A stretch of 30,812 nt of DNA from contig JBHJOP010000065.1 of assembly GCA_050329575.1 (NCBI GenBank), positions 1-30,812 of the forward strand, written 5' to 3'. Below are positions 16,477-24,537 of the stretch, piece after piece (position 1 is the stretch's first letter; each line of letters begins with the position of its first letter). The translations under genes were made by a program, and so were the position numbers. Origin of the DNA: JAUXFS01 sp050329575 (GTDB taxonomy: Bacteria; Pseudomonadota; Alphaproteobacteria; Rhodospirillales; Defluviicoccaceae). Under the pieces are notes generated by a model. That model ran no database searches, was not told the origin of the DNA, and saw only the letters and a program-made list of their open reading frames with translations.

Positions 16477-17903
16477 AGGCACTCCCGCTCGGGATCGGGA
16501 CCATCCACTTCATCGGCATCGGCGGGATCGGCATGAGCGGCATCGCCGAGCTGCTCCACAACCTCGGCTACGTCGTGCAGGGTAGCGATCGCGCCGACAA
16601 CAGCAACACGAGACGGTTGCGAGCCCTCGGCATCCCGCTGTACGTCGGCCACGACGAGGCTCACCTCGGCGACGCCCAGGTGGTCGTCGTATCGTCGGCG
16701 GTCAAGCCGGACAATCCCGAGGTCGTTGCCGCCCGCAAGCGCTTGCTGCCGGTGGTCCGGCGCGCCGAGATGCTGGGCGAACTGATGCGGCTCAAGTGGT
16801 CGATCGCGGTCGGCGGGACCCACGGCAAGACCACCACGACGTCGCTGGTCGCCGCGGTGCTCGATGCCGCCGGCCTCGACCCGACGGTGGTCAACGGCGG
16901 CATCATCAACGCCTGGGGGACCAACACCCGCCTCGGTGGCGGCGACTGGATGGTCGCCGAAGCCGACGAATCCGACGGCACCATGGTCAAGCTGCCGGCG
17001 ACCATCGCCGTCGTCACCAACATCGATCCCGAGCACCTCGACCACTACCGGACGTTCGAGGCGTTGCGCGAGGCGTTCGTCGCCTTCGTCACCAACATCC
17101 CGTTCTACGGTTTCGCGGCGCTGTGCATCGACCACCCCGAGGTGCAGGCGATCATCCCCAAGGTCCTCGACCGGCGGGTCGTCACCTACGGTTTCAGTCC
17201 GCAGGCCGCGGTGCGCGGCGTCGACCCGCGGCCGTCGCCGGACGGCATCCGGTTCGACGTGACGATCTCCGACCGGCGGACGGACAAGTCGCGCACCATC
17301 AGCGATCTGTGGCTGCCGATGTTCGGCCGCCACAACGCCCAGAACGCGCTCGCGGCGATCGCCATCGCCAACCAGATGGACATCGCCGACGACGTGGTGC
17401 GGCGCGCGCTCGCCGCCTTCGAGGGCGTCAACCGCCGCTTCACCCGTGCCGGCGAGGTCGACGGCGTCACCATCATCGACGACTACGGCCACCATCCGGT
17501 GGAGATCGCGGCGGTGCTGGCGGCGGCGCGGTCGGCCTGCCAGGGCCGCATCCTCGCCGTGGTGCAGCCGCACCGCTACTCTCGGCTGCACGACCTGTTC
17601 GAGGAGTTCTGCGCCTGCTTCAACGACGCCGACGCGGTGATCGTCGCCGACGTCTATGCGGCCGGCGAGGATCCGATCGCCGGCATCGATCGCGACGCGT
17701 TGGTCGACGGCCTGCGCGCCCACGGCCATCGTCAGGTGATCGCCCTCGCCGATCCCAGGGCGTTGGCGGCGACCGTCGACGAAGTGGCACGCGCCGGCGA
17801 CATGGTGATCTGCCTCGGCGCCGGCAGCATCACCCAGTGGGCGCACGCGCTGCCCGGGGAGTTGGTCGCCCTGCGGCGGAGCCGCGGCGGAGACGGCCGA
17901 TGA
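16473..17903 (+). CDS. murC: UDP-N-acetylmuramate:L-alanine ligase MurC
   Basis: Adds the first stem residue, L-Ala, to UDP-MurNAc; 476 residues, cytoplasmic. Motifs: H-F-I-G-I-G-G-I-G-M-S-G at the start; V-S-S-A-V; the P-loop G-G-T-H-G-K-T-T-T-T (K119); E-A-D-E-S-D-G; N-I-D-P-E-H-L-D-H-Y; G-R-H-N-A-Q-N-A-L-A-A-I; I-D-D-Y-G-H-H-P; and Q-P-H-R-Y-S-R. This distinguishes MurC from the related Mpl. It overlaps murG and murB by four bases each. Confidence 0.97.
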   Translation: MKALPLGIGTIHFIGIGGIGMSGIAELLHNLGYVVQGSDRADNSNTRRLRALGIPLYVGHDEAHLGDAQVVVVSSAVKPDNPEVVAARKRLLPVVRRAEMLGELMRLKWSIAVGGTHGKTTTTSLVAAVLDAAGLDPTVVNGGIINAWGTNTRLGGGDWMVAEADESDGTMVKLPATIAVVTNIDPEHLDHYRTFEALREAFVAFVTNIPFYGFAALCIDHPEVQAIIPKVLDRRVVTYGFSPQAAVRGVDPRPSPDGIRFDVTISDRRTDKSRTISDLWLPMFGRHNAQNALAAIAIANQMDIADDVVRRALAAFEGVNRRFTRAGEVDGVTIIDDYGHHPVEIAAVLAAARSACQGRILAVVQPHRYSRLHDLFEEFCACFNDADAVIVADVYAAGEDPIAGIDRDALVDGLRAHGHRQVIALADPRALAATVDEVARAGDMVICLGAGSITQWAHALPGELVALRRSRGGDGR

Positions 17904-18850
17904 TGGCGGCGGCGCAGGCGACCCGGCGGCTGATCGACCGGCTGCCCCCGGTCCGCGGCCGCTACGCCGAGAACGTGCCGCTCGGGCCGGTCACCTGGTT
18001 CCGCGTCGGCGGTCCGGCGGAAGTGATGTTCCGTCCCGCCGATGCCGCCGACCTCGCCCGTTTCGTCGCCGACAGGCCCGCCGACGTGCCGGTCACCGTT
18101 CTCGGCGTCGGGTCCAACCTGCTGGTTCGCGACGGCGGCGTCCCCGGGGTGGTCGTCCGCCTCGGACGCGGCTTCGCGGGCATCGCCGTCGAGGGCCACG
18201 AGGTCGCCGCCGGCGCTGGCGCCCTCGATGCCAACGTGGCCCGCATCGCCGGCGATGCCGCGATCGCCGGGCTCGAGTTCCTGAGCGGCATCCCCGGCAC
18301 CATCGGCGGGGCGCTGCGGATGAACGCCGGCGCCTATGGCACCGAGATGAGGGACGTGGTCGTCACCGCCAGCGCCATCGACGAAGGGGGAAAGATCCGC
18401 GATCTCGCCGGCGAGGGTCTCGGTTTCCGCTACCGCGGGTGCGCCGTTCCGGCGGAGTGGATCTTCGTCGCCGCCCGGCTGCGGGGGCGAGCCGGCGAGC
18501 CGGCGGCGATCGCCCGCCGAACCGACGAGATCCGTGCCCGGCGCGAGGGCACGCAGCCGGTCCGCAGCCGCACCGGCGGCAGCACCTTCGCCAATCCGCC
18601 CGGGGCCAGGGCGTGGGAGCTGATCGAGCGGGCGGGATGCCGGGGGCTGGCGATCGGCGGCGCGCAGGTGTCGGAGCAGCACTGCAACTTCCTGATCAAC
18701 CGCGGCGCCGCCAGCGCCGGCGATCTCGAGGCGCTGGGCGAGGAGGTGCGACGGCGCGTCTTCGAACGCTGCGGCGTGATGCTCGAGTGGGAGATCCGGC
18801 GCATCGGCGTGCCGGCGACGGGGGCGACGCCCCGGGATGGGCTCCGATGA
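17900..18850 (+). CDS. murB: UDP-N-acetylenolpyruvoylglucosamine reductase MurB
   Basis: FAD-dependent reductase of 316 residues that makes UDP-MurNAc from the enolpyruvyl precursor using NADPH. The FAD-binding half has T-W-F-R-V-G-G-P-A, L-G-V-G-S-N-L-L-V-R-D-G-G and E-F-L-S-G-I-P-G-T-I-G-G-A-L-R-M-N-A-G-A-Y-G. The substrate half has R-S-R-T-G-G-S-T-F-A-N-P-P-G (with the catalytic Ser) and G-A-x-V-S-x-x-H-x-N-F. The near-terminal E in L-E-W-E-I is also typical. Two adjacent ATGs (17900 and 17903) are possible; the first gives a four-base overlap with murC. Confidence 0.96.
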   Translation: MMAAAQATRRLIDRLPPVRGRYAENVPLGPVTWFRVGGPAEVMFRPADAADLARFVADRPADVPVTVLGVGSNLLVRDGGVPGVVVRLGRGFAGIAVEGHEVAAGAGALDANVARIAGDAAIAGLEFLSGIPGTIGGALRMNAGAYGTEMRDVVVTASAIDEGGKIRDLAGEGLGFRYRGCAVPAEWIFVAARLRGRAGEPAAIARRTDEIRARREGTQPVRSRTGGSTFANPPGARAWELIERAGCRGLAIGGAQVSEQHCNFLINRGAASAGDLEALGEEVRRRVFERCGVMLEWEIRRIGVPATGATPRDGLR

Positions 18851-19752
18851 CCAGGACGGTGGTGGTGTTGATGGGCGGATGGTCGTCGGAGCGCGAGGTG
18901 TCGCTGGTCAGCGGCGCCGCCGTCGCCGACGCGCTGCGGGCGGCGGGCGATCGGGTGACCGCGGTCGACGTTCAACGGGATCTCGCGGGCCTGCTGGCCC
19001 GGCTGACCCCGCGCCCGGACGCGGTGTTCAACGCGCTGCATGGCCGCTACGGCGAGGATGGCTGCATCCAGGGCCTGCTCAACGTCCTCGATCTGCCCTA
19101 CACCCATTCCGGTTTGCTGGCGTCGGCCCTGGCGATGCACAAGCCGACCGCCCAGCGCCTGTTCGCCGCCGCCGGCATCGCCGTTCCCGAACACCGCGTC
19201 GTCGGCCGCACGGAGGTGATGGCGGGCGACGTCATGCCCAGGCCCTACGTGATCAAGCCGCTCAACGAGGGCTCCAGCGTCGGCGTGCGGATCGTCCGCG
19301 CCGGCGACAACCTCGTCGTCGGCGGCGCCACCGAGTGGCCCTACGGCGAGGCGGTGATGGTCGAGCGCTACATCCCCGGGCGGGAACTGACGGTCGCGGT
19401 GATGGGCGATCGTCCCTTGGGCGTCACCGAGATCACCACCGAACGCGGCTTCTACGACTACGACGCCAAGTACGTCGCAGGCGGGTCCCGGCACGTGATT
19501 CCCGCGGATATCGACCCCGCCGTCTACGCGGAGGCGATGCGCCTCGCGCTGCTCGCCCATCGCACGCTCGGCTGCCGCGGCGTCTCGCGCGCCGACCTCC
19601 GCTGGGACGGCGATACCCTCTACCTCCTGGAGGTCAACACCCAACCGGGGATGACGCCGACCTCGCTGGTCCCGGAGCAGGCGGCCCATGCGGGGATCTC
19701 CTTCCGGGACCTGGTTTCGTGGATGGTCGACAATGCGGAGTGCGACCGATGA
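18847..19752 (+). CDS. ddl: D-alanine--D-alanine ligase
   Basis: ATP-grasp enzyme of 301 residues that joins two D-Ala for MurF. Motifs: M-G-G-W-S-S-E-R-E-V-S-L near residue 9; N-A-L-H-G-R-Y-G-E-D-G; Y-T-H-S-G; V-I-K-P-L-N-E-G-S-S-V-G-V; the catalytic strand R-A-D-L-R-W-D; and E-V-N-T-Q-P-G-M-T at about 262. The Y-D-Y-D-A-K-Y segment, with Y normal for D-Ala (not D-Lac) ligases, suggests an ordinary enzyme. It overlaps murB and ftsQ by four bases each (ATGA). Confidence 0.96.
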   Translation: MTRTVVVLMGGWSSEREVSLVSGAAVADALRAAGDRVTAVDVQRDLAGLLARLTPRPDAVFNALHGRYGEDGCIQGLLNVLDLPYTHSGLLASALAMHKPTAQRLFAAAGIAVPEHRVVGRTEVMAGDVMPRPYVIKPLNEGSSVGVRIVRAGDNLVVGGATEWPYGEAVMVERYIPGRELTVAVMGDRPLGVTEITTERGFYDYDAKYVAGGSRHVIPADIDPAVYAEAMRLALLAHRTLGCRGVSRADLRWDGDTLYLLEVNTQPGMTPTSLVPEQAAHAGISFRDLVSWMVDNAECDR

Positions 19753-20597
19753 GCAAGCAGAAGACGATCGCAGAGCGCAAGCGCCGCCAACCCCGCCCGC
19801 GGGTCGTGCCCTGGTGGCGCCGACGCCTGGTGATCGCCGCCGCCGGAACGATGCTGGCCGGGACCGTCGCCGCCGGCGGCTGGTGGGCATGGCGACAGCA
19901 CTGGCCGCACCGGCTCGCCGATGCGGCCACGGCGATGGTGGTGGCGGCCTCCACCGAGCTCGGCTTCACCGTCGATGAGATCTTCGTCGTCGGGCGCCGG
20001 GAGACCACCCCGCAGGCGCTGCGCGACGCCCTCGGGATCGGTCGTGGCGCAGCGATCCTCGCCTTCGACATCCACGCGGCGCGCCGGCGGGTGCTGGCGC
20101 TGCCATGGGTCGAGAGCGTCGCCATCGAGCGGCTGCTGCCCGATACCCTGGTCGTGTACATCGGCGAGCGGCGGCCGCTGGCGCTGTGGCAGCATCGGGG
20201 CAGTTTCGCTCTGATCGACGACAACGGCGAGGTGATCGCCCGCAGCGGCGTGGAGCGGTTCGGTAATCTGCCGGTGGTCGTCGGCGAGGACGCCCCGCGT
20301 CATGCCGCCGGCATTCTCGGCGTTCTCGCCACCCAGCCGGAACTGGCGGCGCTGGTCGAGGCGGTGGTGCGGGTCGGCGGGCGCAGGTGGAACGTTCGCC
20401 TGGCGGGGGGAATCGATGTGCGATTGCCCGAGGACGACCCCTCGGGGGCATGGGAAAAACTCGCAGAATATCAGAGGGTTCACGGATTGCTTCGCAAAGA
20501 CGTCAAGGTGCTGGATCTTCGCCTACCGGACCGACTGATTGTTCGCGGCGTGCCTCGGCCGGACACCGGCGAGGCGGCCGCGGGACGCGAAACCTGA
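19749..20597 (+). CDS. ftsQ: Cell division protein FtsQ
   Basis: Bitopic inner-membrane protein of 282 residues that links the FtsBL complex to the rest of the division machine. A basic cytoplasmic tail (rich in K/R, residues 1-25) is followed by one membrane segment (about 27-49). A POTRA domain spans about 70-145 (F-T-V-D-E-I-F-V-V-G-R-R-E-T to V-Y-I-G-E-R-R-P-L-A-L-W). The FtsQ/DivIB fold runs from there to about residue 265. It starts with an ATGA overlap on ddl. The last ~30 codons (20448-20543) use an unusual number of A/T-ending codons compared with neighbours, which may mark an embedded signal for ftsA. Confidence 0.93.
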   Translation: MSKQKTIAERKRRQPRPRVVPWWRRRLVIAAAGTMLAGTVAAGGWWAWRQHWPHRLADAATAMVVAASTELGFTVDEIFVVGRRETTPQALRDALGIGRGAAILAFDIHAARRRVLALPWVESVAIERLLPDTLVVYIGERRPLALWQHRGSFALIDDNGEVIARSGVERFGNLPVVVGEDAPRHAAGILGVLATQPELAALVEAVVRVGGRRWNVRLAGGIDVRLPEDDPSGAWEKLAEYQRVHGLLRKDVKVLDLRLPDRLIVRGVPRPDTGEAAAGRET

Positions 20598-20636
20598 TCC
20601 GTCGCGGGCAGCGGTGCGCAGAGGAAGGAAACGCCG

Positions 20637-21905
20637 GTGATAGGACGCAAGGGCACACCGCAGGCCTGGAGCCGCAACGGCCTGATCGCGGCCCTCGACA
20701 TCGGCACCACCAAGGTCTGCTGCTTCATCGCCCGCCCGACCGACGATCAGGGGCTGCGCGTGGTCGGTATCGGACACAAGGCGTCGCGGGGGCTGCGCTG
20801 CGGCGCCTTCGTCGACCTCGAGGCCGCCGAACTGTCGATCCGGGCCACCGTCGAGGCCGCCGAACGCATGGCCGGCGAGAACATCAGCGAGGTCAACGTC
20901 AACATCTCGGCCGGACAGCCGCGGTCGCGGCTGATCGCCTACGAGGTCTCCGTCGCCGGCCACGAGATCGGCGACGCCGATCTGCGCCGGTTCCTCGATC
21001 CGGCCGGCCTCGGCTCCGAGGTGCCGGACGACCATGAGGTGGTGCATGCCATCCCGGTCGGCTACAGCATCGACGGCTGCCGTGGCGTGCGCGACCCGCG
21101 CGGGCTGTTCGGCCAGCGTCTCGGCGTCAATCTCCATTTCATCACCGCCGCCACCGGGGCGCTCCGCAATCTGTCGACGGCGGTGCATCGGTGCCACCTG
21201 GAGATCGCGGGCAAGGCCGTCAGCCCCTATGCGTCCGCGCTCGGCTGCCTGGTCGAGGACGAGACCGCCCTCGGAGTCACGCTGATCGACATGGGAGGCG
21301 GAACCACCTCGATCGCCGTGTTCTTCGACGCCGAACTGGTGTTCACCGACTTCGTTCCGATCGGCGGCGTTCATGTCACCAACGACATCGCCCGCGGCCT
21401 CTCGACGCCGTTGGCGCAGGCCGAGCGGATGAAGACCCTCTACGGCAGCTGTCTGCCGTCGCCTTCCGACGACCGCCAGCTGATCGAGGTGCCGCCGATC
21501 ACCAACGATGGCGGCGGCGAGCCCGGCCACGTGCCGCGGTCGATGCTGGTCAGCATCATCCGGCCGCGGTTGGAAGAGACGTTCGAGATCGTCCGCGCGC
21601 GTCTCGAAGAGGCCGGCTTCGACAAGGTCGGGCGGCAGGTGGTGCTGACCGGCGGCGCCAGCCAGATGGCCGGTGTCGTGGAACTGGCGGGGATGATCCT
21701 CGACAAGCAGGTGCGCGCCGGTCGCCCGCGGTCGATCGAGGGCCTGCCCGAGGCGGCGACCGGTCCCGCCTTCTCGACCTGCGCCGGGCTCCTGCATTAC
21801 GCGCTCGACCAGCCCCCGGAAGGGCTGGACCAGACCTACCGACCGGCCGACGAGCCGAGCGGCCGGTTCGGGCGGATCGGCCAATGGCTGCGGGAGAACT
21901 TCTGA
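20637..21905 (+). CDS. ftsA: Cell division protein FtsA
   Basis: Actin-like ATPase of 422 residues that tethers FtsZ to the membrane. Motifs: phosphate-1 A-L-D-I-G-T-T-K-V-C; phosphate-2 L-I-D-M-G-G-G-T-T-S-I-A; and the adenosine-side V-L-T-G-G-A-S-Q-M-A-G-V. The 1C domain is in the expected place (about 85-170). The C-terminus G-R-I-G-Q-W-L-R-E-N-F is an amphipathic membrane-targeting helix. The start is GTG at 20637 with a strong site GAGGAAGGAA at 20621-20630, and a 39-base spacer from ftsQ rather than the usual ATGA overlap, so it is probably translated independently. Confidence 0.97.
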   Translation: MIGRKGTPQAWSRNGLIAALDIGTTKVCCFIARPTDDQGLRVVGIGHKASRGLRCGAFVDLEAAELSIRATVEAAERMAGENISEVNVNISAGQPRSRLIAYEVSVAGHEIGDADLRRFLDPAGLGSEVPDDHEVVHAIPVGYSIDGCRGVRDPRGLFGQRLGVNLHFITAATGALRNLSTAVHRCHLEIAGKAVSPYASALGCLVEDETALGVTLIDMGGGTTSIAVFFDAELVFTDFVPIGGVHVTNDIARGLSTPLAQAERMKTLYGSCLPSPSDDRQLIEVPPITNDGGGEPGHVPRSMLVSIIRPRLEETFEIVRARLEEAGFDKVGRQVVLTGGASQMAGVVELAGMILDKQVRAGRPRSIEGLPEAATGPAFSTCAGLLHYALDQPPEGLDQTYRPADEPSGRFGRIGQWLRENF

Positions 21906-21949
21906 GATGCCGTCGACAACCCCCAACCAGAAAGCCAACGGAGGCTACC

Positions 21950-23506
21950 ATGACCCTCAATCTTAGCGTACCGATCGCCGCGCCCATGCGCGACCAACGA
22001 CCGCGCATCACCGTCATCGGCGTCGGCGGCGCCGGCGGTAACGCCGTCAACAACATGATCCGCTCGCAACTGGAGGGCGTCGAGTTCGTGGTCGCCAACA
22101 CCGACGCCCAGTCCCTCGCCCAGTCGCGGGCCGAGAAACGCATCCAGCTCGGTGTCACCGTCACCCAGGGGCTCGGCGCCGGCTCTCGCCCCGATATCGG
22201 GCGGATCGCCGCCGAGGAAGCGCTGGAGGAACTCATCGAAGAGCTCCGCGGTTCGAACATGGCGTTCATCGCCGCCGGCATGGGGGGCGGGACCGGAACC
22301 GGCGCCGCCCCGGTGATCGCGCGCGCCGCCCGCGAGCAGGGCATCCTCACCGTCGGCGTGGTCACCAAGCCGTTCCACTTCGAGGGCGCCCACCGGATGC
22401 GCCTCGCAGAGGCCGGCATCGAGGAACTGGAGCAGTTCGTCGATACCCTGATCATCATTCCCAACCAGAACCTGTTCCGGGTCGCCAACGAGAAGACGAC
22501 CTTCGCCGATGCCTTCAAGATGGCCGACGACGTCCTCCATTCCGGGGTGCGCGGCGTCACCGATCTGATGGTGATGCCGGGGCTGATCAATCTCGACTTC
22601 GCCGACATCCGGTCGGTGATGAGCGAAATGGGCAAGGCGATGATGGGCACCGGCGAGGCGAGCGGCGAACGGCGGGCGCTGGATGCGGCCGAGGCGGCGA
22701 TCTCCAACCCGCTGCTCGACGACATCTCGATGAAGGGCGCGCGCGGGATGCTGATCAACATCACCGGCGGTCCCGACATCACCCTGTTCGAGGTCGACGA
22801 GGAGCCCAACCGAGTCGCCTCGGAAGTCGACCCCGACGCCTACATCATCTTCGGATCCACCTTCGACGACGGCATGGAGGGCCGCATCCGGGTCTCCGTG
22901 GTCGCCACCGGCATGGACTCCGCCGTCGCCGACAAGCAGGCGCCCACCCGCTTCCATCCGGTCTACGTCGCCGGCCGTGAGCGCAAGGCGCCGCCGAGTA
23001 TCGCGCTGGCCGGTGCCGGCACCGATCGCGAGGGGCGCGAAGCGACCCCCGCGGCGGCGATGATGTCGTTGGCCGCCGACGATGCCGAAGATCGCCGGTC
23101 GGCGGCGGCCGGTGGTCCGGAGGTCGCCGCGGAGGCGCCCCCCCCGGCCATTGCCGAGGACGTCTTCATTCCACCGCTGCCGGCGAGCCGTTCCGACGCC
23201 GATGTGCGGGTCGAGGCCGATCCGTTTTCGGCGGCGGCGGCGCGAAGCGGCGTGCGGCAAGCGGAGACGGCGGGCGAGCGGTTGAAGCCACGGGTCTCGG
23301 GCCTGTTCGCGAGGGTGACGGGTGCCGGCCGGGTCGGCCGTCCCTCGAAGCCGGAAGTCCGGCCGACGCCGACCGAGGAGCGCGAGAGCGCGGCGTCCAC
23401 CCTGCCGCGACTGGGCGCCCTCGACCCCCAGGAGCGGCTGCCCGCTTCGCAGCCGGAAGAGGAGCTTCTCGACATCCCCGCGTTCCTGCGTCGGCAGGCC
23501 AACTAG
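21950..23506 (+). CDS. ftsZ: Cell division GTPase FtsZ
   Basis: Tubulin-like GTPase that forms the Z ring; 518 residues, long compared with about 383 in E. coli but normal for alphaproteobacteria, which carry an extended linker. The GTP signature G-G-G-T-G-T-G is at 112-118, with the earlier G-V-G-G-A-G-G-N-A and the T7 loop N-L-D-F-A-D-I-R-S-V-M. Residues about 330-500 form an Ala/Pro-rich variable linker. The conserved C-terminal peptide L-D-I-P-A-F-L-R-R-Q-A-N that binds FtsA ends the protein. The ATG at 21950 follows a good CGGAGG (about 21939-21944), 44 bases after the ftsA stop. Confidence 0.98.
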   Translation: MTLNLSVPIAAPMRDQRPRITVIGVGGAGGNAVNNMIRSQLEGVEFVVANTDAQSLAQSRAEKRIQLGVTVTQGLGAGSRPDIGRIAAEEALEELIEELRGSNMAFIAAGMGGGTGTGAAPVIARAAREQGILTVGVVTKPFHFEGAHRMRLAEAGIEELEQFVDTLIIIPNQNLFRVANEKTTFADAFKMADDVLHSGVRGVTDLMVMPGLINLDFADIRSVMSEMGKAMMGTGEASGERRALDAAEAAISNPLLDDISMKGARGMLINITGGPDITLFEVDEEPNRVASEVDPDAYIIFGSTFDDGMEGRIRVSVVATGMDSAVADKQAPTRFHPVYVAGRERKAPPSIALAGAGTDREGREATPAAAMMSLAADDAEDRRSAAAGGPEVAAEAPPPAIAEDVFIPPLPASRSDADVRVEADPFSAAAARSGVRQAETAGERLKPRVSGLFARVTGAGRVGRPSKPEVRPTPTEERESAASTLPRLGALDPQERLPASQPEEELLDIPAFLRRQAN

Positions 23507-23637
23507 GGGACGTCCGAGCGGGGGCCCGAGGGGGTCGACCGATGATGCGTTGCGTGCTTCGGCGCCGGGATCCGCCGTCGCCGGCGTAGCACGCGGTCGT
23601 CTCGGGCACCGACGCGGAGGGCGGCGGCGTGTCCGCC

Positions 23638-23668
23638 TTGCGCTGCCGGCGAACTGCCGTGGTATAAT
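23638..23668 (+). promoter_or_regulatory. Extended -10 promoter for bamD
   Basis: A perfect TATAAT at 23663-23668 is preceded by TG one base earlier (TG-G-TATAAT, an extended -10). A weak -35 (TTGCGC, 23638-23643) lies at 19 bases, which an extended -10 can tolerate. Transcription would begin near 23675, giving a leader of about 35 nt before the bamD ATG at 23710. The box lies in a 203-base gap with no gene. Confidence 0.65.
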
Positions 23669-23709
23669 CCCGTGTGGACTTCGGGTGGAAGGAGCATCGG
23701 ACGGAGACC

Positions 23710-24525
23710 ATGGCGAATATGGACCGCAGGCGGCGCTGTTCCCGATACCTCCTGGCGGCGGCTCTGTCGTCGTCGCTGCTGCTGGGGGGGTGCGCCGGCG
23801 ACAACGAGATCGAGTACGAAGAACGACCGGTCGCAACCCTCTACAACGCGGCGATGGACGCCCTGGAGGCCGAGAACTACGGGACCGCGACGCAGCTGTT
23901 CGACGAGGTCGAACGCCAGCACCCCTATTCTCCGTGGGCGACGAAGGCGCAGTTGATGGCCGCGTACGCGTACTACATGGACAACCGCTTCGACGAGGCG
24001 GTCGGCGGTCTGGAGCGGTTCATCCAGCTCCAGCCGGCCAATCCGGATGTGCCGTATGCCCACTACCTGATCGGCCTCTCCTACTACGAGCAGATCTCCG
24101 ATCCGTCCCGCGATCAGGAAATGACCGAGAAGGCACGACGGGCGTTCGCGGAACTGATCAATCGCTACCCGGAAAGCCTCTATGCGCGGGATGCGCGGGT
24201 CAAGCTCGACCTTACCAACGACCATCTCGCCGCCAAGGAGATGGTGGTCGGCCGCTACTATCTGCGGCAGGGTCACTACCTGGCCGCGATCAACCGCTTC
24301 AAGGCGGTCGTCGAGACCTATCAGACCACCACCCACACGCCGGAAGCCCTGCACCGGTTGGTCGAAGCCTACCGCGCGCTCGGTCTCGACGCCGAGGCGC
24401 AACAGATGGCGGCCGTCCTCGGCCACAACTTTCCCGGCAGCGAATGGTACATCGATTCGTATGCGCTGGTCGAGGATCCCTCGTTTCCGCGACCGTCCAC
24501 ACGGCCCTGGTACAGGTTCTGGTAG
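23710..24525 (+). CDS. bamD: Outer membrane protein assembly factor BamD
   Basis: Outer-membrane lipoprotein, 271 residues, part of the BAM complex that inserts beta-barrel proteins. The signal peptide has a lipobox L-G-G-C with the lipidated Cys at C28. TPR-type repeats follow, with the hallmark A-L-E-A-E-N-Y-G-T-A-T-Q-L-F-D-E-V-E-R-Q-H-P-Y-S-P-W-A near residues 55-80 and Y-A-H-Y-L-I-G-L-S-Y-Y. The ATG at 23710 (GGAG just upstream) is preferred to the in-frame ATG at 23674, which lies at or before the predicted transcription start. In many alphaproteobacteria lpxC lies just before bamD; it is not here. Confidence 0.96.
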   Translation: MANMDRRRRCSRYLLAAALSSSLLLGGCAGDNEIEYEERPVATLYNAAMDALEAENYGTATQLFDEVERQHPYSPWATKAQLMAAYAYYMDNRFDEAVGGLERFIQLQPANPDVPYAHYLIGLSYYEQISDPSRDQEMTEKARRAFAELINRYPESLYARDARVKLDLTNDHLAAKEMVVGRYYLRQGHYLAAINRFKAVVETYQTTTHTPEALHRLVEAYRALGLDAEAQQMAAVLGHNFPGSEWYIDSYALVEDPSFPRPSTRPWYRFW

Positions 24526-24537
24526 CCGGCAACGGGA

